Below, piece by piece: positions 1 through 10,300 of a stretch of DNA of 64,000 nt. This stretch comes from Melioribacteraceae bacterium. GTDB taxonomy: Bacteria; Bacteroidota; Ignavibacteria; Ignavibacteriales; Melioribacteraceae. The DNA lies in contig JAOADJ010000013.1 in assembly GCA_026417375.1 (NCBI GenBank), forward strand, positions 1-64,000. The letters are read 5' to 3'. Within the stretch, counting starts at the first letter, position 1; each line of letters starts with the position of its first letter. The notes below the pieces were generated by a model. That model saw only the letters and a program-made list of their open reading frames with translations, was not told the origin of the DNA and made no database searches. The position numbers were made by a program, and so were the translations under genes.

Positions 1-140
1 CCATAAATATCTGCATGGTCGATTGTTGTTATTCCAAGATCAATTGCTTGTTTTACAAAATCAAGAATTTGTTGTGAAGAATAATTCCATTCTTTTGCTC
101 TCCAAAATCCAAGAGCAAATTGAGACATTAGTTTATTCAT
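1..140 (-). CDS. Aldo/keto reductase, YdhF-like (partial, N-terminus only)
   Basis: Only the first 46 codons lie in the window; the gene runs off the left edge. The translation starts MNKLMSQFALGFWRAKEW and continues to ITTIDHADIYG. This matches the N-terminal strand and the catalytic Asp (DHADIYG) of NADPH-dependent aldo/keto reductases, closest to the E. coli YdhF type (GFWR followed by TTVDHADIYG). The ATG is at 138-140 on the minus strand with no strong Shine-Dalgarno. The neighbouring MEMO-family gene is divergent, leaving a 70-bp shared upstream region. The family is clear; the substrate is unknown. Confidence 0.8.
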   Translation of the reverse strand, partial: MNKLMSQFALGFWRAKEWNYSSQQILDFVKQAIDLGITTIDHADIY

Positions 141-210
141 ATGCTTAAAAATTTTTATTGATGATTTTAAATATACTCATTAGATTGAATTAGAATAAAA
201 ATAATTCTTT

Positions 211-1260
211 ATGAAATTTAAAATACTGTTTGTGTTTGTTTCCATCTCTTTTTTTATAAATGCACAAAATATTAGACCAATCAAAGATAGTATCGGCTTT
301 TGTTGGAATGCTGAAGAAATGAATCGGTTTATAAAATTCCTGGAAAAAAATTCTTCAAAAGAAAAATTCTCTTCCACAAATTTAATTGCCGCAATTTCGG
401 TTCACGATGATTATTTATATGCAGGCAAAATTTATTATCCACTTTACAAATTAATAAAAGCAAAAGAAGTAGTAATCTTTGGTGTAACACATGGTACAGT
501 AAGAAAAGAACTAGGTGAATTAAAAAACATTTTAATTTTAGATGAATTTGATGAATGGAAAGGTGTTTATTCAAATGTTAAAATTTCTGAATTAAGAGAA
601 AAAATAAAATCTAATCTTCAAAAAGAAAATTATATTGTAAGCAACAAAGCACATTCTCTTGAACATTCAATTGAAGCACTTATTCCATTTTTACAATATT
701 ACAACCGGGATCTTAAAATTACACCAATAATGATCACACAAATGTCATTCGAAAAAATGAATGAAATTTCAAATCAATTAACTGAAATTATTTGTAACTA
801 CATTAAAGAAAAAAATTACAAACCTGGTCAAGATATATTTTTTCTGATATCAAACGATGCTAACCATTATGGAGTTGATTTTAATAATTCACCATTTGGA
901 TTGGATTTAAATGCACACAAAATCGCAACAGATTTGGATAAAAAAATAATTCACCAGAATTTAAATTGTGAAATCAATAAATCAACAATTAAAAACTTAT
1001 CGAACGAAATAATTCCAAATGAATCAAAAAAAATTGTTCCCCTTTGGTGTGGAAGATATCCATTAACTTTTGGATTGATTACAATTGAAAAAATTGTAAG
1101 CAAAACAATTTCCAAAAATATTTATGGCAAACTTTATAAATACTCAGACACATTAACAGAAAAAGTATTACCATTTGAAAATACATCAATGGGATTAACT
1201 GCAATATTTTCTCCAAAACATTGGTGTGGTTGGTTCACATTAGGAATTTATCATAATTAA
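211..1260 (+). CDS. Exported MEMO-family protein (AmmeMemoRadiSam system protein B)
   Basis: This 349-aa protein has an N-terminal signal peptide (MKFKILFVFVSISFFINAQ). A MEMO-like domain follows, with the family landmarks in order: VHDDYLYAG near residue 65 (usual form PHAGYxYSG), VTHG, and LEHSIEALIPFLQ, then SNDANHYG. MEMO proteins are related to extradiol dioxygenases and coordinate a metal through such His/Asp residues. In many bacteria protein B is encoded beside an AMMECR1-domain protein (A) and a radical SAM enzyme. Neither partner is present here, and the next gene is a permease 13 bp downstream. The signal peptide is unusual for the family. The molecular function is not established. 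Confidence 0.8.
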   Translation: MKFKILFVFVSISFFINAQNIRPIKDSIGFCWNAEEMNRFIKFLEKNSSKEKFSSTNLIAAISVHDDYLYAGKIYYPLYKLIKAKEVVIFGVTHGTVRKELGELKNILILDEFDEWKGVYSNVKISELREKIKSNLQKENYIVSNKAHSLEHSIEALIPFLQYYNRDLKITPIMITQMSFEKMNEISNQLTEIICNYIKEKNYKPGQDIFFLISNDANHYGVDFNNSPFGLDLNAHKIATDLDKKIIHQNLNCEINKSTIKNLSNEIIPNESKKIVPLWCGRYPLTFGLITIEKIVSKTISKNIYGKLYKYSDTLTEKVLPFENTSMGLTAIFSPKHWCGWFTLGIYHN

Positions 1261-1273
1261 AAAAGAGGTCATT

Positions 1274-2734
1274 ATGAATTCATCAAAAGAAAATATTGGA
1301 TTCAAAAAAGAACTTGGACTTTTTGATGCCACCATGATTGTTATTGGATCTTTAATTGGTTCGGGTATTTTTATTGTAAGCGCAGATATTGCTCGCACTG
1401 TTGGTTCAAGCGGATATTTAATTTTAGTTTGGATAATTACTGGAATAATAACTTTAGCAGGAGCTTTAAGTTATGGTGAACTTGCATCAATGATGCCTTT
1501 TGCCGGTGGTCAATATGTTTATTTAAAAGAATCTTATAATTCTTTTGTTGCTTTTCTTTATGGTTGGACTATGTTTCTTGTAATTCAAACAGGAACAATT
1601 GCAGCAGTAGCTGTTGCTTTTGCAAAATATACTGCAGTGTTAATCCCCTGGTTTAGTAGTAAAAATGTTCTGATCGATTTAATAGGAATTAAAATTTCTG
1701 CCGGACAAATTTTAGCCATATTAAGTGTAATACTTTTAACATATATAAATGTTAATGGAGTTAAAGAAGGAAAATTAGTGCAAAATATTTTTACAGTAGC
1801 AAAAACAATTTCTTTAATTGGACTTATAGTTTTGGGAATAATTATTGGCTCAAATGCTCAAGTAATACAACAAAATTTTTCTGATATGTGGAGCGCTTCA
1901 ACAGTTCATTTAAAAAACGGAATAATTGATTTTATTGAACCATTAACAGGATTTGCAATAATAGCTGCAATCGGAATGGCGATGGTAGGTTCTCTTTTTT
2001 CAAGTGTAGCCTGGGAAAATATAACATTTATTGCGGCAGAAGTTAAAGATCCCAAAAAAGTTATACCATGGAGTTTATTCTTAGGAACTTTGATTGTTAC
2101 AATTTTATATGTTTTAGCAAATATTTCATATTTATTTATTCTTCCTTTAAAAGGAGATCCAACAGCAAAAGATATTGCCGGAATGGGAATTCAATTTGCT
2201 GCCGAAGATAGAGTTGGAACGGCAGCTGCTCATTTTATTTTCGGCGATATTGCAGTAATTATTATGGCAATATTAATTATGATTTCTACTTTTGGATGTA
2301 ATAATGGTTTAATTCTTTCTGGCGCAAGAGTTTTTTATGCAATGTCTAAAGATAAATTATTTTTCAAATTTGCCGGTGAATTAAATAACAAAGGTGTTCC
2401 CGCAAAAGCATTATGGATACAAGCTGTCTGGATAAGTTTGTTATGCTTATCTGGTTCATATGGACAATTACTTGATTATGTTGTGGCAACAATTTTAGTG
2501 TTTTATATATTAACTATTGTTGGTGTTTATATTTTAAGAAAGAAAAAACCAAATGCAGAAAGACCATATAAAGTTTTTGCTTATCCAGTATTGCCTGCAA
2601 TTTACATTATACTTGCGGCAGCTGTTTCAGTAATTTTATTAATTTATAAACCCGATTACACATGGCCCGGATTGATTATTGTATCGATTGGAATTCCGGT
2701 TTATTTTATTTGGAAAAAGAATGACAACAAATAA
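1274..2734 (+). CDS. APC-family amino acid permease
   Basis: This 486-aa, very hydrophobic protein has about 12 predicted membrane segments. It begins with the APC superfamily signature near residues 17-35: LGLFDATMIVIGSLIGSGIF, the unwound TM1 substrate-binding helix. Later landmarks are a loop carrying FAGGQYVYLKE, the GIxFAAEDR region, a GCNNGLILSGARVFYAMSKD stretch and RPYKVFAYPVLP before the last helices. These fit LAT/SteT-like amino acid exchangers or permeases. The substrate cannot be read from sequence. The ATG has an AGAGG Shine-Dalgarno, and the gene probably shares a transcript with the MEMO gene 13 bp upstream. Confidence 0.9.
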   Translation: MNSSKENIGFKKELGLFDATMIVIGSLIGSGIFIVSADIARTVGSSGYLILVWIITGIITLAGALSYGELASMMPFAGGQYVYLKESYNSFVAFLYGWTMFLVIQTGTIAAVAVAFAKYTAVLIPWFSSKNVLIDLIGIKISAGQILAILSVILLTYINVNGVKEGKLVQNIFTVAKTISLIGLIVLGIIIGSNAQVIQQNFSDMWSASTVHLKNGIIDFIEPLTGFAIIAAIGMAMVGSLFSSVAWENITFIAAEVKDPKKVIPWSLFLGTLIVTILYVLANISYLFILPLKGDPTAKDIAGMGIQFAAEDRVGTAAAHFIFGDIAVIIMAILIMISTFGCNNGLILSGARVFYAMSKDKLFFKFAGELNNKGVPAKALWIQAVWISLLCLSGSYGQLLDYVVATILVFYILTIVGVYILRKKKPNAERPYKVFAYPVLPAIYIILAAAVSVILLIYKPDYTWPGLIIVSIGIPVYFIWKKNDNK

Positions 2735-2842
2735 AATATAAATTGAATGACACTTAATACTTTATAAAAGAAAAACTAAAATTTAATCTGAAGAAATATT
2801 TATGTTATATAAATTATTTGTTAAAGAAGAATTAAATTAATA

Positions 2843-2872
2843 TTTGATAATGATTAAAAATTTTTTATTTTG
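2843..2872 (+). promoter_or_regulatory. Possible Bacteroidota-type promoter of the envelope locus
   Basis: TTTG at 2843-2846 is followed after 19 bases by TATTTTG at 2866-2872. This is one base short of the Bacteroidota -7 consensus TAnnTTTG. It would start transcription about 50 bases before the parvulin gene and just ahead of the hairpin at 2881-2901. It is a motif match only, in very AT-rich DNA. Confidence 0.3.
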
Positions 2873-2880
2873 TGATGTGC

Positions 2881-2901
2881 AAGTTCAATTAGTTTGAACT
2901 T
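2881..2901 (+). promoter_or_regulatory. Perfect 8-bp inverted repeat in the 5' region of the envelope locus
   Basis: AAGTTCAA (2881-2888) and TTGAACTT (2894-2901) form a perfect inverted repeat with a 5-base spacer, 30 bases before the parvulin start codon. It could be an operator for a dimeric regulator or a hairpin in the 5' untranslated RNA. It lacks a T-run, so it is not a terminator. Confidence 0.35.
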
Positions 2902-2931
2902 ATCAAACCTCAAAAAGGCAAATAAAAAATT

Positions 2932-4599
2932 ATGAAGTGGACAAAAAAAATCTGTTCCAAATTTTCCATTCTTTTTGTCCTTTTAACTCTCACTAACTTA
3001 AACGCTAAAGGAAATTTCGATAAAAATACAATTTTAGCTTCCGTTGGCAAAAAAAACATTACCGTTGGCAATTTTTTAACCCGTTATTCTGATTATATTT
3101 TTTCTTCAGGTATTAAAGATAATATTGTTACTCGCCGCTCTATATTAAATAACATGATTAATGAAATCTTACTTTATCACTATGATGATAATTCAAATAT
3201 TTTTAATAATCCTGAATATAAAAAAGAACTAGAATGGGCTAGAAAACAAACAATTCTTGCGTTTCTAAAAGATCAGGAAATTTTTGCCAAACTTACTGCT
3301 ACAGAATCTGAATTAAGAGATGCATTCTTTAAAACTAATATGAAAGTTTCAGCCAGACATTTATTTGCAGAAACCGAAGAGGAAGCAGAAAATTTGTATC
3401 AACTTTTACAAACAGGAGCAGATTTTAATCAATTGGCAAAACAAGTTTTTACAGATTCAACTTTACAAAATAATGGTGGCTATTTGGGATTTTTTACCTG
3501 GGGAGATATGGATCCAAATTTTGAAGATGCAGCATTTAAATTAAATGAAGGTGAAATATCGAAACCAATTAAAACAAAATATGGTTTTAGCATTATTAAA
3601 GTAGAAAAAAAAATTGCCAATCCTATTATTACTGAAGATGAATTTTTAAGAAAGAAAAAACATGTTGAAAGAATAGTTAAAATGAGAAAAATTAGTTCCG
3701 AAGAGGAAAAATTCATAAATAAAATTTTCGATTCTAATAAACTCAAAATAAATGATAGTGCAATTAATTATATTTTTGAAAATTTATCTTCAATAAATCA
3801 AATTGAAAAAAATAACCCGCCAGAATTTTTATATGTCGTTAAGTATGGAAACAAAAATTATTCTCTAAATGAAGTGCTTCAAAAAATAAATGAATTACCT
3901 CCCTTCCACAGAAGAAAATTGAATTCAGTACAAAATATAAAAGCAATAATAAAAGGATTTGTTTTACAAGACATTCTTTTATCCATGGCAATTAAAAAAT
4001 CTTATGATAAAAATCCTGAAGTTCAAAAAGTAATTTCAAATTATTTTGATAATATTTTTCTTCGTTATAAAAGAGAAGAAGTTGCAAATGCAAAAGTATT
4101 TCCAGATAGCTTAATTTATAAATTTTATGTTGATAATCCTCAGTATTTTATGAATGAAAACCAAATTAATGTACAAGAAATTATTTTAGATAATAAAGAA
4201 TTAGCTGATAGTTTAATTAATGAAATAAAAAAAGGAACAAACTTTGGCTTGCTTGCAAAAAAATTTTCATTGAGAGAATGGTCAGCAAAAAATAATGGCG
4301 AAATCGGATTATCTGATATTTCTAAATTTGGTGGAATAAAAGATACACTTTGGAAAAGTGAAACAGGTAATGTTGTTGGACCAATTAAAATTCAGGAAAT
4401 GTTTGGTATCTTTAAAATATTAGATAAAAAAAATGGCGATGTTAAAGATTTTACAGAAGTAAAAAATTTAGCTCACAGATTATTAAAAAAAGAGAAATCA
4501 AAACCTATTATGGAAGAATATATTGAAAAACTCAGAAGAAAAACTACTGTGGTTTGGGATGATAAATTGTTGGGTTCATTAGAACTACAAAAAAATTAA
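2932..4599 (+). CDS. Periplasmic parvulin-type peptidyl-prolyl isomerase (SurA/PrsA-like), two parvulin domains
   Basis: This 555-aa protein has an N-terminal signal peptide ending near LNAKG, then a SurA-N-like chaperone segment (VGKKNITVGNFL). A parvulin domain follows at about residues 135-230 (ARHLFAETEEEAENLY, GGYLGFFTWGDM, KTKYGFSIIKVEKK). A second, more divergent parvulin-like domain lies at about 410-510 (VQEIILDNKELADSL, GEIGLSDISKF). Such proteins escort and isomerise outer-membrane and secreted proteins. The gene opens an operon encoding a TonB receptor, a large secreted protein and a PorV-like protein, so assisting their folding is a natural inference. A paralogue with the same architecture lies at 45400. 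Confidence 0.88.
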   Translation: MKWTKKICSKFSILFVLLTLTNLNAKGNFDKNTILASVGKKNITVGNFLTRYSDYIFSSGIKDNIVTRRSILNNMINEILLYHYDDNSNIFNNPEYKKELEWARKQTILAFLKDQEIFAKLTATESELRDAFFKTNMKVSARHLFAETEEEAENLYQLLQTGADFNQLAKQVFTDSTLQNNGGYLGFFTWGDMDPNFEDAAFKLNEGEISKPIKTKYGFSIIKVEKKIANPIITEDEFLRKKKHVERIVKMRKISSEEEKFINKIFDSNKLKINDSAINYIFENLSSINQIEKNNPPEFLYVVKYGNKNYSLNEVLQKINELPPFHRRKLNSVQNIKAIIKGFVLQDILLSMAIKKSYDKNPEVQKVISNYFDNIFLRYKREEVANAKVFPDSLIYKFYVDNPQYFMNENQINVQEIILDNKELADSLINEIKKGTNFGLLAKKFSLREWSAKNNGEIGLSDISKFGGIKDTLWKSETGNVVGPIKIQEMFGIFKILDKKNGDVKDFTEVKNLAHRLLKKEKSKPIMEEYIEKLRRKTTVVWDDKLLGSLELQKN

Positions 4600-4621
4600 A
4601 TATGAATTATTGGAGCGCATT

Positions 4622-7300
4622 ATGAAAAAAATCATTACGAAATTAATTTTATTAATTACAATACCAACTTTTGTTTTTGCCGGCACAACAGGTAAGCTCA
4701 CTGGTAAAGTAATTGATAAAAAAACAGGAGAGCCGTTACCCTTTGTAAATGTTGTTATTGAAGGAACTTCATTGGGTGCCGCAACCGATCTTGATGGAAA
4801 ATATACTATACTAAATATTCCTCCCGGAAAGTATAGTGTGAAATTTCAATACGTAGGTTATCAATCAGTTGTTATTCAAAATGTACAAATATCAATCGAT
4901 TTAACTACAACTCAGGATGTTGTAATGGAAGAAACTGCTGTTGAAATGCAGGCAATTGTTGTTGAAGGTAAAGCAGATAAAATTCAAAAAGATATTACTT
5001 CTAGCCAGGCAAGAGTAACATCAGAAGAAATTAAAAATTTACCTGTTGCTGAACTTTCTGATGTCCTTCAACTACAAGCTGGTGTTACAAGAGGTGCTGG
5101 TGGAGAATTTCATATTCGTGGCGGTCGTTCTTCTGAAATTGCTTATTGGGTAAATGGTATTTCTATTACCGATGCTTTTGACAATAGCCGTGGAATTGAA
5201 ATTGACAATTCAAGTGTTCAGGAATTACAAGTAATAAGTGGAACATTCAATGCTGAATATGGACAAGCTCTTTCAGGAATTGTTAATACTGTAACAAAAG
5301 AGGGAGGACAATCTCTAAAAGGTGATGTTAAAGTTTATGGTAGTGATTATGCAAGTAACTTTACAGATTATTTTGTCGGTATAGACAAATTTAGTCCGAT
5401 TGCAAACTATAATGTACAAGGAAGTCTTAGTGGACCCATTCCATTTACAAATAACAAACTAACATTTTTTACAAATCTTAGATACGTATATGATGATGGA
5501 TATTTATATGGTTACAAAAAATATAATACAGATGGAACTCCAGCCGATGGAAAATTAACTGCAATGAATTGGAATAAAAGATTAATTGGACAAGCAAATT
5601 TAGCATGGTTGCTTGCTGGTGCAATTAAACTTAATGCCGAAGTATTATTTTCAAATGAAAAGTTTAGAGATTATAGTCATTTCTTTAAATGGAATCCCGA
5701 TGGTGATGTAAAGAAATTCGCAAATAGTTATAATGCAACGTTTACATTAACACATACTTTATCAAGTAAAACTTTTTACACATTAAAAATTTCTGATTTC
5801 TATAAAGACTTTAAAGAATACTTATATGAAGATCCATTCGATTCGAGATACTTTCACCCCGATTCTTTAAGAACTGTCGGTTATGCTTTTGTAACAAAAG
5901 GAACAAACCTTCATCGTTTTTACAGAGAAACAAATACATTAATTGGTAAAATAGATTTTACAAGTCAAATTTCTGAAAATCACTTAATTAAATTTGGTTT
6001 TGAAGGAAGAACTCACAAACTTGCATTTGACGATTATTATCTCGAACCTTTAAGAGTAAATGGAGTTCCTGTTGAACCATTTAAACCTTCGATACCAGAA
6101 GCTAACACTCCAAACAGAACAAAATATGATGCAGAACCAATAGAATTTTCCGCATATATTCAAGATAAAATTGAATATCAAAGTGTAATTATTAACATTG
6201 GATTACGATTAGATTATTTTAATTCAAAAGGAAATATTTTAGCTGATCCAACTGATCCAAATATTTATTTACCATTAAGAACAGAATTAGAAAAATTACC
6301 AATATCGGAAAGAGAACAATATTTCTATAAAAAAGCAGAACCTAAATGGTCTATCGGACCACGTTTTGGTGTGGCTTATCCAATTAGCGATCAAGGAGTT
6401 TTACATTTTTCTTATGGACAATTTTTACAAATTCCATCTTTTCAATATTTATTTAATCGCGGTCCTTACTTGGTTCCTAATACCGGAAGTGGTTATGGAC
6501 CTTACGGTAACCCGGATTTAAAACCACAACAAACAGTAATGTATGAAATTGGTTTTAAACAACAATTCTTTGAAGATTTTTCTTTAGACGTAACCGGCTT
6601 CTATCGAGATATTAGAAACTGGATTACTGCGGGTCCTCTTATTTCAACACGTAATTTAGTTTCATATTCAACTTTTATTAATAAAGATTATTCAAACGTA
6701 AAAGGTATTACATTTAACTTGAATAAAAGATTTACTAATCATTATTCAATTGATTTGAATTACACTTATCAAGTTGCTGAAGGAAGTAATTCAAATCCTG
6801 AAGATGAATTTTTTGCACAGCTTGGAAATAACGAACCGACATTATATTTAATTCCACTCGATTGGGATCAAAGACATTTACTTAATCTATCACTTTTTGT
6901 TGGTGATGTAGATTGGGGAATTTCAACAATAGCACGTTATGGAACAGGATTACCATACACACCATCAATAACTCAATTTACTGCTGATAGAGGAATAACA
7001 TCTGGCTTGCAAAGAAACAGCAGAAGAAGACCAACACAATTTTCAGTTGATCTTAGATTACACAAATCTTTAAATGTACTTGGATTGAATGTTACTACAT
7101 TTTTGCGTGTCTTTAATTTACTTGATAATAAAATTGCTGTTAATGTTTTTGGTGATACAGGAAAGCCAGATTATACAACAGAAGGAAAAAATATTGGTTA
7201 TGATCCCAACAGACCAAATACAGTTGAAGAATATTTACGTTATCCATGGAATTATGGAGAACCAAGAAGAGTTGAATTTGGATTTGAATTTTCATTCTAA
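4622..7300 (+). CDS. TonB-dependent outer-membrane receptor with carboxypeptidase-regulatory-like N-terminal domain
   Basis: The protein is 892 aa when started at the ATG at 4622, which follows TTGGAGCG. An in-frame TTG at 4610 is less likely because the signal peptide begins MKKIITKLILL. Domains in order are: signal peptide; a CarboxypepD_reg-like beta-sandwich at about 24-110 (GKVIDKKTGEPLPFVNVVIEG, then GAATDLDGKYTILNIPPGKY); a TonB plug (VAELSDVLQLQAGVTRGAGG, FHIRGGRSSEIAYWVNG, AEYGQALSGIVNTVTKEGG); and a beta-barrel ending in EFGFEFSF with the expected terminal Phe. It lies between a parvulin gene and a large secreted protein gene. The substrate is unknown; no SusD-type partner is present. 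Confidence 0.9.
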   Translation: MKKIITKLILLITIPTFVFAGTTGKLTGKVIDKKTGEPLPFVNVVIEGTSLGAATDLDGKYTILNIPPGKYSVKFQYVGYQSVVIQNVQISIDLTTTQDVVMEETAVEMQAIVVEGKADKIQKDITSSQARVTSEEIKNLPVAELSDVLQLQAGVTRGAGGEFHIRGGRSSEIAYWVNGISITDAFDNSRGIEIDNSSVQELQVISGTFNAEYGQALSGIVNTVTKEGGQSLKGDVKVYGSDYASNFTDYFVGIDKFSPIANYNVQGSLSGPIPFTNNKLTFFTNLRYVYDDGYLYGYKKYNTDGTPADGKLTAMNWNKRLIGQANLAWLLAGAIKLNAEVLFSNEKFRDYSHFFKWNPDGDVKKFANSYNATFTLTHTLSSKTFYTLKISDFYKDFKEYLYEDPFDSRYFHPDSLRTVGYAFVTKGTNLHRFYRETNTLIGKIDFTSQISENHLIKFGFEGRTHKLAFDDYYLEPLRVNGVPVEPFKPSIPEANTPNRTKYDAEPIEFSAYIQDKIEYQSVIINIGLRLDYFNSKGNILADPTDPNIYLPLRTELEKLPISEREQYFYKKAEPKWSIGPRFGVAYPISDQGVLHFSYGQFLQIPSFQYLFNRGPYLVPNTGSGYGPYGNPDLKPQQTVMYEIGFKQQFFEDFSLDVTGFYRDIRNWITAGPLISTRNLVSYSTFINKDYSNVKGITFNLNKRFTNHYSIDLNYTYQVAEGSNSNPEDEFFAQLGNNEPTLYLIPLDWDQRHLLNLSLFVGDVDWGISTIARYGTGLPYTPSITQFTADRGITSGLQRNSRRRPTQFSVDLRLHKSLNVLGLNVTTFLRVFNLLDNKIAVNVFGDTGKPDYTTEGKNIGYDPNRPNTVEEYLRYPWNYGEPRRVEFGFEFSF

Positions 7301-7326
7301 ATAAAGTTTAATAGGAGATAAAATAG

Positions 7327-10300
7327 ATGAACAAAACAATTAAAATATTATTTGCGTTATTTATTTCACTTACGATGACTGCAAATATTGATGCACAATA
7401 TAAACCGGGAAAAGAAAGAGGCGACCCGACTAAACGTGCAAAAGGACAAATGGAAGGAAACAAAATAAGAACTACTGTTTTCAACTTTGGTATGTCTGGT
7501 CGCGAAGGTGGTCAATATCCAATCACTGTACAAACACCTTATGAATGGCCTAAAAACACCGGACAAGTTTATTTAGCTATGCTTGGAATTTTTGTAGGTG
7601 GCGAAGTAGTTGATAACAAAGGAGAAACTCAAAGAATAATTGATGTTTACAATTACAGAAGATCACCCGAAGGTAAATCATGGAATTTTGAACCTGTTCC
7701 GGGCTACAGTAAAACAAATCCTAAAACAAAAGAAAATCAAGTTGCTACAAGTGTTGACCCTGATACCTGGCCCGATAGTTGGCCAGATAGAATGAATGAT
7801 GAAGTTGATCCCGGTTGGAAAGGTGCATGGAATGGTTACTTCGGAAAAAATATTTTCAATGCTGATCAGGAAATGTTCTATCGTGCTTCAGATGATAACT
7901 ATTCCAGATATGTAAATTATTTTCCGGATGAAACTGACCTAACAAGAAAAGGATTAGGTATTTTACTTGATGTTAGAGCTTTAGCATGGTCTCAGGTTTT
8001 AGTTGAAGATGCACTTTACTTTTTACATTATGTTAAAAATGATGGAACTAAAGATATTAAAAAAGTTGGTGTAACTTTATGGTATGCAGATTTTGTTGGT
8101 GGTGATGGAGATTCTCAAGATGATATTTCTGAGTTTGATTTAATTCAAGATATCGCATGGTCTCGCGATAATGACCACAAAGCACCAAACTTTGGAAGTA
8201 ATCCTGTTGGAATGGTTGGTGTAACTTTCCTGGAAACTCCCGGTAATGCAGTTGATAGAATTGATAATGATGGCGATAGCCCTGAACAAGGAAATATTAT
8301 TTCTGCTGATATGATAGTTGGTGAAATACCTGATAATCAAGTTGATGATAATGGAAATGGGCTCATTGATGAAAATGAAACTCACATTCCTTTTGGAACA
8401 CAAGTTGGTGTTACTTATTCTGATGGTATCGCTCAACCAATAAGTCCTGAATGGCTTTCTAAACATCCAAGATTTAAATTTGAAAAAAATTCTCCAATTG
8501 TAACTCAACAAATGATCGATCAGGCATCGGCTCCAACAAACAAATGGAAAATTTGGCCACCACTCGATGCATTTCAGCGAGGACAAATTCATTTAATAAA
8601 AGTTACATCAGAAAAACTCGGATTACCTTTTAAAGATAGAATTGATAACGATGGAGATGGTGAAGAAAAAAGCCCCGTCGTAACACAGGCAATGATAATG
8701 GAAGCAGCAAAAGATGCACCTTATTACAGATATAGAGTTAATGATAAAGTTGTTTTATATAATGTTGTTGCATCAACCCTTGGTAAAAAATATGCCGATG
8801 GAATAGACAATGACAATAACGGAGCAATTGATGAAGGTATTGATGATGGAATTGATGTAATGATAGATGAAGCTAGAGATGATGCTTTTGATAACGATTT
8901 TGATTGGGATCCAATCCGTGATGATGTTGGTTTAGATGGAGTTCCTGATACCGGCGACCCGGGTGAAAATGATGGAAAACCAACCAGCGGTGCAAGATTT
9001 GGTTTGCCGGGTGAACCTAAAATTGATGTTACTGACGTTTCAGAAACAGATCAGATTGGTATTACTAATGCAGATTATGTTCCTGCAGGTGGTTTAAATA
9101 TTAACAGCGATGCACAAATGTGGTTCGATTTTATGATCCCGGGAAAATTTTATGATCCTAAAGAAGTTGTTGCCGGTGAATATGATTTGTTTGTTTCTTC
9201 AGGATTATTCCCATTAAAATCGGGTCAAACAGAACCAATTTCTATTGCTATTTTATTTGCCAATGGTCCAGTGCCTGATCCAAATGGTGAATATCGTAAA
9301 AATGAAATTTTAAGAAAAAGAGTTCGTGCTCAGGAAACTTATAATAACGATTATAGATTTGCTAATGCTCCGGTTGCACCAAACGTAACAGCAATTGCCG
9401 GCAATAATAAAGTAACTTTATATTGGGACGATATAGCTGAAAGTACATTCGATCAATATATTGATGCAATTGGTGGAAACGGACGTGATTTTGAAGGTTA
9501 CAAAATTTATCGTGCATCCGATCCAGCGTTCCAAGATGCAGAAAAAATTACAAATGGTTATGGAGTTCTTCAATTTAAAACTCCAATAGCTCAATTCGAT
9601 TTAGTTAATGGAATAAAAGGATTTGACCCTGTTGGAATTGATGGAGTTAAATATTATTTAGGAAATGATACTGGAATTAAACATACATTTGTTGATACAA
9701 CAGTTCAAAATGGATTTACTTATTACTATGCAGTTGTAGCTTACGATTTTGGATTCCCGGCTGGTCAAATTGCTCCTTCAGAATCACCAATAAGAATTTC
9801 TTTACAAGCAGATGGCTCTGTTAAACTTGGACAAAATGTTGTTCGTGTAAAACCAGAGGCTCCGGCTGCTGGTTATGTGCCACCAACTTTAGGTAAAATT
9901 CAATTAAAACAAGGAACAACTTCCGGTACTGTTACATATGAAATAGTTGATATAAATAAAATTAAAGATGGCCATGTTTATCATATTACTTTTGAAGATA
10001 CAATTAAAGTCTCAAAAAGATTAGGTCAACCCGATACATTAACTACTAAGAATTGGACTTTGAGAGATTCAACAGCCGGAGTTACTTTAATTAATAAGAG
10101 TAAAATTTTAGCATCAGATTATGAACAACCTTTAACAGATGGATTCAGATTAAAATTCTTCAATGAAAAAAGAGTTGAATTGGATAGAACAGTTTCTGTA
10201 TGGAATGATCCTAAAATTGTAGATTATCGTTTCGAAAAATTCCAAGCTACTGGTGGTTTTATTGGTGAAGAAAGACCTAACGATTACAGAATTGAATTCG

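Noticed and set aside
2802-2840. 12-codon frame in the gap before the parvulin gene
   Set aside because: No ribosome site, no regulatory codon run and no downstream terminator structure.
4610-4621. In-frame TTG start 4 codons before the TonB receptor ATG
   Set aside because: The ATG at 4622 gives a textbook signal peptide, and the TTG overlaps the GGAG that serves as ribosome site.
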